Assembly (NCBI GenBank): GCA_963933115.1
Contig: CAWVSL010000056.1
Location: 1 to 13,230 of the forward strand
Length of the DNA stretch: 13,230 nt
DNA from: JALJPB01 sp963933115
GTDB lineage: Bacteria > Pseudomonadota > Gammaproteobacteria > Enterobacterales > Alteromonadaceae
Direction of reading: 5' to 3'
Shown: piece by piece, positions 1 to 5,190 of the stretch
Layout of the letters: every line of letters begins with the position of its first letter
How positions within the stretch are numbered: position 1 is the first letter of the stretch
The notes under the pieces: model-generated
Databases searched by the model: none
What the model was told of the DNA's origin: nothing
What the model saw: the letters and a program-made list of their open reading frames with translations, nothing else
Program-made: the position numbers and the translations under genes

Positions 1-108
1 GCCTTTAAGGTTAGCACTAATGAAGCAGACGACTTTCTCTCAACAACCAAAGAGGCTGAGCAAGGTGATATGGGCGCTCAATTTAACCTTAGACTTATGT
101 ATAAATAA
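1..108 (+). CDS. C-terminal end of a truncated protein, possibly an outer-membrane beta-barrel
   Basis: Frame 1 is open from the window edge to TAA at 106-108 and gives 35 residues ending in GAQFNLRLMYK. The last ten residues alternate polar and hydrophobic and contain aromatics, as in the closing strand of TonB-dependent receptors and porins. However, the usual terminal Phe or Trp is absent and the chain ends in Lys. The gene body lies outside the window, so its start, domains and function cannot be seen. If it is a TonB-dependent receptor it could belong with the glucan enzymes further right, but several unrelated genes lie between and I do not claim this. The frame looks coding. The assignment to a barrel protein is inference. 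Confidence 0.5.
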   Translation, partial: AFKVSTNEADDFLSTTKEAEQGDMGAQFNLRLMYK

Positions 109-202
109 TGGTAAGGGTCTATACATGACTTCCAATAAGCTGCTGGGTGGCTTAAAAGTTGCCAAAGAAGGTGATAGAAAGGTTCACAGCATATGTACAG
201 TA

Positions 203-230
203 ACAATAATTAGAAATTTCTAATTATTGT
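203..230. repeat. Perfect 28-bp palindrome
   Basis: The half-site ACAATAATTAGAAA is followed directly by its exact reverse complement, centred between 216 and 217. It lies 95 bp past the stop of the left-edge gene and 140 bp past the stop of the MarR gene, so it sits between two convergent 3' ends. As RNA it would make an AT-only-loop hairpin of about 12 bp on either strand. There is no T-run after it, so it is a poor intrinsic terminator. It could be a protein-binding dyad, an mRNA-stabilising hairpin or a weak bidirectional terminator. Confidence 0.75.
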
Positions 231-371
231 CATGAATATTTGACGGTTCTGGTTTTAAAGGGTGGAAAAGAAAATGTGAATATTTAACCTATTTCACGGG
301 GAAATATGATGTGTTGAATCTAATTTTCGACACTATTGAGAAGCACAAAAAATTACTATATAAGCTCATTT

Positions 372-860
372 TTATTTTTCAATTAGCTCAGAAGTTGTCA
401 GCTCACCTATATTTAATACCGGTGCTGCATCGATATTAGAGGCACCCATCATATGAGCTATATGCTCAACACTTGATAAAAGTTGATATTGCTCCCACTG
501 CTTTAATGCACTAAATTTTTCAACAAAATTATCTTCAATAGGCTGAGGTGCGTTTAATAAGGCATTCATACCATCATCGGTCAAGTATAAGGCGATGCGT
601 CGACGGTCACTATCACTTCGCACTCGTTTGATAAAATGCTTGGCTTCTAACCGATCAAGGATGCTTGTAACAGTCGCCTGACTTAAATGAATATTAGTAG
701 AAACATCTTTAGCTGTTATACCTTTGACGTGTCCTAGCTCTTGCATAATAAGCAATTGAGGCCCTGTGATTCCAGCAACTTTATTTAATTTTTTTGAACG
801 TAAATCAATTGCACGTATGATTTTACGTATTGAAACAAATAATTCTTCATATTTTTCCAT
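372..860 (-). CDS. MarR-family transcriptional regulator
   Basis: A cytoplasmic winged-helix DNA-binding protein of 162 residues, a usual length for MarR proteins. Residues 1-30 form the helical dimer region. The helix-turn-helix spans about 47-76, with recognition helix LSQATVTSILDRL at 59-71. The basic wing RSDSDRRR lies at 81-88, followed by the C-terminal dimer helices. The region ITGPQLLIMQEL and the HTH remind me of EctR-type regulators of ectoine genes, but no ectoine gene is present and the likeness is weak evidence. I chose ATG at 860 because AGAAAG lies 6 nt upstream. A TTG two codons earlier (866) is possible but would sit too close to that site. It is divergent from the small membrane protein gene at 1078. 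The TTACTT/AAGTAA dyad just upstream of the start suggests autoregulation. The ligand is unknown. Confidence 0.9.
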   Translation of the reverse strand: MEKYEELFVSIRKIIRAIDLRSKKLNKVAGITGPQLLIMQELGHVKGITAKDVSTNIHLSQATVTSILDRLEAKHFIKRVRSDSDRRRIALYLTDDGMNALLNAPQPIEDNFVEKFSALKQWEQYQLLSSVEHIAHMMGASNIDAAPVLNIGELTTSELIEK

Positions 861-882
861 CGGCAACTTTCTTTTATATTGA

Positions 883-901
883 TTACTTATTTGGGAAGTA
901 A
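883..901. promoter_or_regulatory. Candidate MarR operator (TTACTT-N7-AAGTAA)
   Basis: A perfect 6-bp inverted repeat with half-sites 13 bp apart lies 23 bp upstream of the MarR start, inside the divergent control region. AAGTAA recurs at 942-947 and 978-983, each followed by C, and a related CTTACT lies at 959-964. MarR proteins bind dyads of about this size and often repress themselves. The link between this site and the protein is inference. Confidence 0.4.
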
Positions 902-1000
902 AGTCTATCTGGGAATAAGTTAAAAAACTAGCTGTTTTTCCAAGTAACCTTATTACAACTTACTACGTTGGTTCCCTAAGTAACTATTTCAAGCTAAAAC

Positions 1001-1029
1001 TTGACCTTTTGTGTTTTTATCGTTAGTAT
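1001..1029 (+). promoter_or_regulatory. Sigma-70 promoter for the small membrane protein gene
   Basis: The -35 box TTGACC (1001-1006) matches five of six consensus bases. It is followed by an exact 17-bp spacer and the -10 box TAGTAT (1024-1029), which matches four of six. Transcription would start near 1036, about 42 nt before the ATG at 1078. The 8-bp palindrome ATACGTAT (1028-1035) and a GTTAGT/ACTAAC pair (1022-1027 and 1045-1050) overlap the start site and could hold a regulator. Confidence 0.55.
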
Positions 1030-1077
1030 ACGTATGATTAGTGGACTAACTATAAATTAAATGCCAGGAGGCAAAGA

Positions 1078-1233
1078 ATGAGTGTTACACGTGAAAATTC
1101 AAAATCAGGTAGTAAATCCAGGAGTATATCGGAATCTCTATGTTTTTGGGCTTTTATGGGCACTTGTTATATCCTTGCCTACCTTTTTAAACGTAAACCC
1201 AAATCCGAAAATAGCATAGATAAAAAAACATAA
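1078..1233 (+). CDS. 51-residue single-pass membrane protein, function unknown
   Basis: The reading frame runs from ATG at 1078 to TAA at 1231-1233. A perfect Shine-Dalgarno, AGGAGG (1066-1071), lies 6 nt upstream, and a good promoter precedes it, which makes it a convincing gene despite its size. The N-terminal 20 residues are polar and rich in Ser, Lys and Arg. Residues 21-37 (CFWAFMGTCYILAYLF and neighbours) form one hydrophobic segment with two Cys and many aromatics. The tail KRKPKSENSIDKKT is strongly basic. With positive charge on both sides the topology is unclear, although the dense KRK just after the helix favours a cytoplasmic C-terminus. I recognise no family. Being divergent from the MarR gene with a shared control region, it may be a target of that regulator. 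Function not assigned. Confidence 0.75.
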   Translation: MSVTRENSKSGSKSRSISESLCFWAFMGTCYILAYLFKRKPKSENSIDKKT

Positions 1234-1470
1234 CTTTATTTAGCAAAAATACCCCCCTTTAAATCATTAGTATTGTATTAATATTTTGAGTTATGCAACT
1301 CATTATCTAATGTGTAGTCAGCATTTTTTTACCCGTTATCATTAAGCTTATAGTGAGAAATGTAAGCTAATTAAGCACGCGACTATTAAATTTTTTTGTT
1401 GATGTTATTACCTAGTAGATTGTCATTCTAGCGATGAACAAAAAATTAAATTTATAGATAAAAAGACGAA

Positions 1471-1502
1471 GCAGAAAAATATTTAAATAAAGATTTTTCT
1501 GC
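1471..1502 (+). other. 10-bp hairpin in the proB leader
   Basis: The arm GCAGAAAAAT (1471-1480) pairs perfectly with ATTTTTCTGC (1493-1502) around a 12-nt AT loop. One more A-T pair (1470/1503) extends it. Beyond a 5-nt bulge, ACGA (1466-1469) can pair with TCGT (1509-1512). It ends 70 bp before the proB start and has no T-run after it, so it is not a terminator. It may be an RNA-stability or regulatory structure, or a protein-binding dyad. Confidence 0.5.
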
Positions 1503-1521
1503 TCTGTGTCGTAAAAGCCAA

Positions 1522-1540
1522 TTAACCGTTAACCGTTAAT
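1522..1540. repeat. Tandem TTAACCG repeat upstream of proB
   Basis: Two exact 7-bp units, TTAACCG TTAACCG, are followed by a third partial TTAAT. They lie 32-50 bp before the proB start. The inverse motif AACGGT, also spaced by 7 bp, occurs right after the proA stop codon (3923-3935). Function unknown. Confidence 0.5.
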
Positions 1541-1571
1541 TAAATATTAAAATATTAACCAAGGAGTTAAA

Positions 1572-2678
1572 GTGAATTTTGAAAATTGGAAGAGAATAGT
1601 AATTAAAGTAGGTAGCGCATTAATTGCACCGACAAAGAATGGCTGTAGTAGCTTGTATTTACTCAGTATCGCAAATTTTATTGTGCAATGTCGGCTTTCA
1701 GGTATACAAGTTGTTTTGGTTTCTTCGGGCTCAATAGCCGCGGGTGCTCATTTATTCAATAACAACAAGGCCGACAGTATAGTTATTAAAAAGGCAATGG
1801 CTGCCGCAGGACAATCTGAAATGATGGCGACTTGGGACAAATTGTTTGATTTCCCTTCTGCGCAGTTATTATTAACGCATGCAGATTTACGTAACCGAGT
1901 TCGCTATGAAAGTATTAGAGAGACTATTGATATTCTGTTAGATAACGATATTCTCCCTATTATAAATGAAAATGATGCAGTCACTTCAGATAAGCTAAAA
2001 GTAGGTGATAACGATAACCTATCTGCAATGGTGGCAACTGCAGCAAATGCAGATGCATTAATTATTTGTTCTGATATTGATGGACTATTCGAGGAAAATC
2101 CTCAATTAAACAAACATGCTGAGTTAGTATCAGAAGTTTATAAGATCAATGATGAAATTTATGCCATGGCAGGCGGTGCAACGAGTGATGTTGGTACCGG
2201 TGGCATGAAAACTAAAATTCAAGCCGCAGAAAAAGCGGTGTCTCATGGTATTGACACCTATATTGTTAATGGTTTTAAAGAGCAAAGTTTTCAGACCTTA
2301 CTCACGGGTGGTAATCCTGGGACGCACTTCTTTCCGCACAAAGATCCGATGCTTGATGGTGTACATTGGATGCGCCATACCACTCGCGCTCAAGGTGAGC
2401 TCATTGTTGATAATCAATATGAGATTTCTTCCAATGAGGCGGTTGACCTATTGGTTGCAGACGATTTACTTAGAGTCAAAGGTGATTTTTCTTCAGGCGA
2501 CATTGTGCTCTTGAGAAAAAATAACGGTGACAAACTCGCTAAAGTCAAAACAAATTACAGTAGCTGTCTGCTTAACTTTGTTGCAGATAGCGACAATCAA
2601 GATTTTTCTGAAGAATTAGATAAAACGCAAGAACCAATTATTTCAAAACAGTATATTGCGTTAATGGAGTCCGAATGA
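1572..2678 (+). CDS. proB: Glutamate 5-kinase (ProB)
   Basis: Cytoplasmic enzyme that phosphorylates L-glutamate with ATP to gamma-glutamyl phosphate, the first and feedback-controlled step of proline synthesis. The 368 residues match the family length. The amino-acid kinase domain (about 1-260) shows IVIKVGSALI (9-18), VVLVSSGSIAAG (47-58), INENDAV (131-137), KVGDNDNLSAM (143-153) and GTGGMKTKIQAA (208-219). A PUA domain follows at about 275-355. Asp105, which by alignment to my memory of the E. coli protein corresponds to its Asp107 (a proline-inhibition site), is kept, so normal feedback control is likely. The start is GTG with AAGGAG five bases upstream (1561-1566). The stop overlaps the proA start as ATGA (2675-2678), so the two are translationally coupled. 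Confidence 0.97.
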   Translation: MNFENWKRIVIKVGSALIAPTKNGCSSLYLLSIANFIVQCRLSGIQVVLVSSGSIAAGAHLFNNNKADSIVIKKAMAAAGQSEMMATWDKLFDFPSAQLLLTHADLRNRVRYESIRETIDILLDNDILPIINENDAVTSDKLKVGDNDNLSAMVATAANADALIICSDIDGLFEENPQLNKHAELVSEVYKINDEIYAMAGGATSDVGTGGMKTKIQAAEKAVSHGIDTYIVNGFKEQSFQTLLTGGNPGTHFFPHKDPMLDGVHWMRHTTRAQGELIVDNQYEISSNEAVDLLVADDLLRVKGDFSSGDIVLLRKNNGDKLAKVKTNYSSCLLNFVADSDNQDFSEELDKTQEPIISKQYIALMESE

Positions 2679-3922
2679 ATTTAATAACAAATATTGCTCG
2701 TAGCGCTGCTAAAGCCGCTAAAATAATGGCAATTCAATCCACTGACACTAAATTAAAGCTACTTAATGATATGGCTAGTGCACTTCGTGAAAATAAAGCA
2801 CAAATTTTTAAAGCTAATATTATGGATATCGACTTTGCTGAAAAAAATGGTTTAGGCGATTCGATGATTGATCGTTTGAAATTAAACGACGAGCGAATAG
2901 AAGATATGGCGGTTGGTTTAGAGACGGTTGCTCATCTACCGGATGTTGTTGGTACAATTAGAGAAGATAACATCAGACCTAATGGCCTTAAAATAAGCAA
3001 AATGCGTATACCTTTAGGTGTTATTTGCATGATTTTTGAAGCGCGACCTAATGTAACCGCTGATGCCGCGGGCTTATGTATTAAATCCGGCAACGCAGTG
3101 ATATTAAGAGGAGGTAAAGAAGCATTAAACAGTAGTTTAGCTATCGCTGAAGTATTACAAAATGTTTTAGAAGCATATGCGTTGCCTAAAGAAATAATTA
3201 CTGTTATTGCTGATCCCGATCGAGAATTAATGAAGTCGTTATTAACACAAAAAGACTACATTGATCTTGTTATTCCTCGAGGTGGTGCTGGCCTGATAAA
3301 CTTTGTGACTGAAAATAGTCAAATTCCAGTTATTCAACATTATAAGGGGGTTTGTCACTTGTTTGTTGATAAAGCTGCAGATGTTGATAAAGCGTTGGAA
3401 ATACTCTCAAATGGCAAAACCCAGCGAACTGGTGTATGTAATGCACTAGAAGGCTTGCTTGTTCATAAAGATATTGCCGAAGTCTTTTTACCTATGGTTG
3501 CGGATCGGTTTATAGAAAAAGGTGTTATTGTTAATGGCTGTGCGGTGAGCGTTCCATACTTTAAAAACAGTAAAAAACTAGAGTCGCATCAATATGGTGA
3601 GGAATATCTAAGCCTAGAAATAGCCATCCGTGTCGTTGATGATTTTGGTCAGGCTGTTGAGCATATAGATCAGTTCGGTAGTCATCACACTGAAGTGATA
3701 TGCACGGAAGATATTCAACAAGCGACGAACTTCCAACAGTTAGTTGATGCATCAGTAGTTATGGTTAATGCCTCTTCGCGATTTTCTGACGGTTCACAGT
3801 TGGGGCTTGGAGCCGAAATTGGTATTGCCACATCAAAATTGCATGCTTATGGGCCAATGGGAATTGAGTCGTTAACGACTGAAAAGTATTTAGTGAACGG
3901 TGATGGACAAGTGAGATCATAG
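2675..3922 (+). CDS. proA: Gamma-glutamyl phosphate reductase (ProA)
   Basis: Cytoplasmic aldehyde-dehydrogenase-fold enzyme. It uses NADPH to reduce gamma-glutamyl phosphate to glutamate 5-semialdehyde, which cyclises on the way to proline. The 415 residues are full length. The nucleotide-binding stretch KSGNAVILRGGKEAL is at 137-151. The catalytic Cys255 lies in QRTGVCNALEGLLVH (250-264). The family C-terminal signature VNASSRFSDG...GLGAEIGIATSKLHAYGPMG spans 364-396. It begins inside the last codons of proB (ATGA overlap) and is the last gene of the operon, being followed by a strong intrinsic terminator 8 bp after its stop. All key residues are present and nothing is broken. ProC is not in the window. 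Confidence 0.97.
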   Translation: MNLITNIARSAAKAAKIMAIQSTDTKLKLLNDMASALRENKAQIFKANIMDIDFAEKNGLGDSMIDRLKLNDERIEDMAVGLETVAHLPDVVGTIREDNIRPNGLKISKMRIPLGVICMIFEARPNVTADAAGLCIKSGNAVILRGGKEALNSSLAIAEVLQNVLEAYALPKEIITVIADPDRELMKSLLTQKDYIDLVIPRGGAGLINFVTENSQIPVIQHYKGVCHLFVDKAADVDKALEILSNGKTQRTGVCNALEGLLVHKDIAEVFLPMVADRFIEKGVIVNGCAVSVPYFKNSKKLESHQYGEEYLSLEIAIRVVDDFGQAVEHIDQFGSHHTEVICTEDIQQATNFQQLVDASVVMVNASSRFSDGSQLGLGAEIGIATSKLHAYGPMGIESLTTEKYLVNGDGQVRS

Positions 3923-3929
3923 AACGGTC

Positions 3930-3967
3930 AACGGTAAAGTTTGCTCCACTTTATCGTTCTTCTTTTT
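3930..3967 (+). terminator. Intrinsic terminator of proBA
   Basis: AACGGTAAAG (3930-3939) pairs over 10 bp, with one G-U wobble, with CTTTATCGTT (3949-3958) across a 9-nt loop. CTTCTTTTT follows directly. It lies 8 bp after the proA stop, so the proline operon ends here. Confidence 0.85.
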
Positions 3968-4041
3968 GATCCGCTAGAACGGTATGTTGAGTTGATTTAT
4001 TGCATAAGATCAATTAGTTTAATACGCCGATAATGTGCCTG

Positions 4042-4079
4042 AAAAAAAGTGATGAAGGGCTGTGATACTTCATCACTTT
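4042..4079 (-). terminator. Intrinsic terminator of the GH16 gene
   Basis: A perfect 12-bp stem is formed by AAAGTGATGAAG (4046-4057) and CTTCATCACTTT (4068-4079) with a 10-nt loop. On the reverse strand the stem runs into seven T in total (4048-4042). It lies 23 bp past the GH16 stop codon. Confidence 0.85.
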
Positions 4080-4101
4080 ATACGTTGTTTTAGCAAAACT
4101 A

Positions 4102-4965
4102 TTAATGCCAAGACTCGTGCTTTACCCAATCAACTTCCATGATCCAGGTCGCCGTCATAGATGAGTCATTGATCTTGGCAAAGTTTAAGATGGCGAAGAA
4201 TGGCTCAGCAAGTTTAGCGGACTCATTAGGCAGTCGGTAAACTTCAACTTCATCGAGACGGAAAATCACATCATCACCAACCCATTCTACTGAGTAATCA
4301 TGGTATTCATTAAGTTGGGCTTTTTGAACCAACATCAGTGATTGCCAATCACCGCCACCACATTGACCATCACTTTTAATCGCTCGTGCGGCATAATGAT
4401 CTGGACCACCATCACTATGATGCTCAAAGATATCAATTTCACCTGAACCTACCATGGGCCAGCAAATATTTTCATCAAGCTCTTGGACTGGAGGCTCGTT
4501 ATTTCGAGCACCGAGTAGCCACCAAGCGGGGAACATGCCTGATTGACCACTGTTTTCGACTTTTAACCGAGCGGTCCATTTACCCTTGACAAATTCTTTA
4601 AGATTTTTCGATGCGATACGACCAGCAACATACTGGGTATCAGGGTGCTGCTCACCTTGTTTGTTAAAATTATCACAAGGACGTTTTTCACCAAGATCAA
4701 TAACTTTTAGTTTAATGCTACCATTGCTCACTTCACGGGTTCCAAACTCGTTATCTCGAACATAACAATGGTGCTCATTATTAACCCAAATGGGTTGATC
4801 TTGCCAGTTCTCAGGATTGAATGTTTCGAAGTCATCAAAAAAATCAAGGTGCCAACTGCTTGCTGAGCTTGGCTGAACATCTGACTCTTTTGTTGTTATG
4901 GTATCAGTGCAGGCACTTAGCATTAATGCTAATGCGATCAGGATAAGGGGGGAAATGGACATCAT
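4102..4965 (-). CDS. GH16 beta-glucanase lipoprotein (laminarinase-like)
   Basis: A secreted lipoprotein glycoside hydrolase of family 16. A lipoprotein signal peptide ends at LSAC, giving lipid-modified Cys19. The beta-sandwich catalytic domain fills about 35-285. Family marks are YVAGRIASK (112-120), GMFPAWWLLG (143-152) and the active-site strand EIDIFE (176-181). Glu176 is the expected nucleophile, Asp178 the helper and Glu181 the acid/base. The E-x-D-x-x-E spacing is the beta-bulge form seen in laminarinases, agarases and carrageenases. Endo-beta-1,3-glucan is my best guess for substrate, but agar or carrageenan type is not excluded. It likely retains configuration, as the family does. 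Two adjacent ATG codons are possible starts, with GGAG 5 nt before the first. It lies 225 bp downstream of the GH5 gene, past a terminator, so it is probably its own transcription unit. Confidence 0.9.
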   Translation of the reverse strand: MMSISPLILIALALMLSACTDTITTKESDVQPSSASSWHLDFFDDFETFNPENWQDQPIWVNNEHHCYVRDNEFGTREVSNGSIKLKVIDLGEKRPCDNFNKQGEQHPDTQYVAGRIASKNLKEFVKGKWTARLKVENSGQSGMFPAWWLLGARNNEPPVQELDENICWPMVGSGEIDIFEHHSDGGPDHYAARAIKSDGQCGGGDWQSLMLVQKAQLNEYHDYSVEWVGDDVIFRLDEVEVYRLPNESAKLAEPFFAILNFAKINDSSMTATWIMEVDWVKHESWH

Positions 4966-5150
4966 ATGTTCTCCAAGAGTTGAGTTTATTATCTTTTTGC
5001 TAAGTAATCACAGTGTTACGTGGTTTTATAGCACATAATAGCGATATTATCTGAAATAATAATCTAAAAATTCTGGCCAGTTAATTTTAAATTATTTTGT
5101 ATAACATCTCGATAATCAATGAAAATTTTGTAACCTTGCTATTATTTGTC

Positions 5151-5178
5151 GAAAAGAGGGCGCCTGTTTAGGGCACCT
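5151..5178 (-). terminator. Likely intrinsic terminator of the GH5 gene
   Basis: On the reverse strand GGTGCC (5177-5172) pairs with GGCGCC (5164-5159), six GC-rich pairs including one U-G, with a 7-nt loop. The weak tail CTCTTTTC follows. It lies 13 bp after the GH5 stop. The stem is short and the U-run is interrupted, so termination may be partial and allow some read-through into the GH16 gene. Confidence 0.6.
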
Positions 5179-5190
5179 ACCTATAAAGAT

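Larger units (their letters stand above)
1234..1571 (+). other. Long AT-rich leader and intergenic region before proB
   Basis: No open frame with a ribosome binding site was found in these 338 bases. They hold a short dyad TGAGTT-ATGC-AACTCA (1287-1302), an AGCTTA/TAAGCT pair near 1350-1370, the larger hairpin at 1471-1502 and the TTAACCG tandem at 1522-1535. No clear sigma-70 promoter stands out; a TTGTCA at 1420-1425 lacks a well-spaced -10. The proB promoter therefore remains unlocated. The length leaves room for leader control. Confidence 0.5.

Noticed and set aside
20..223. 67-codon forward frame near the left edge
   Set aside because: It has no ribosome binding site, overlaps the better-looking frame 1 gene end in another frame, and its product has no recognisable pattern; it also runs into the palindrome.
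1061..1081. Six-codon mini-frame overlapping the small membrane gene start (ATG to TGA)
   Set aside because: It contains the Shine-Dalgarno of the next gene and has no ribosome site of its own; the ATGA overlap looks accidental.
1287..1302. TGAGTT-ATGC-AACTCA hairpin after the small gene, as a terminator
   Set aside because: Stem of only 6 bp and no T-run after it.
2245..2514. 89-codon forward frame inside proB
   Set aside because: Out-of-frame shadow of proB without its own ribosome site.
5073..5080. CTGGCCAG palindrome upstream of the GH16 gene
   Set aside because: Only the 8-bp core is symmetric and the flanks do not extend it; too short to call an operator without conservation data.
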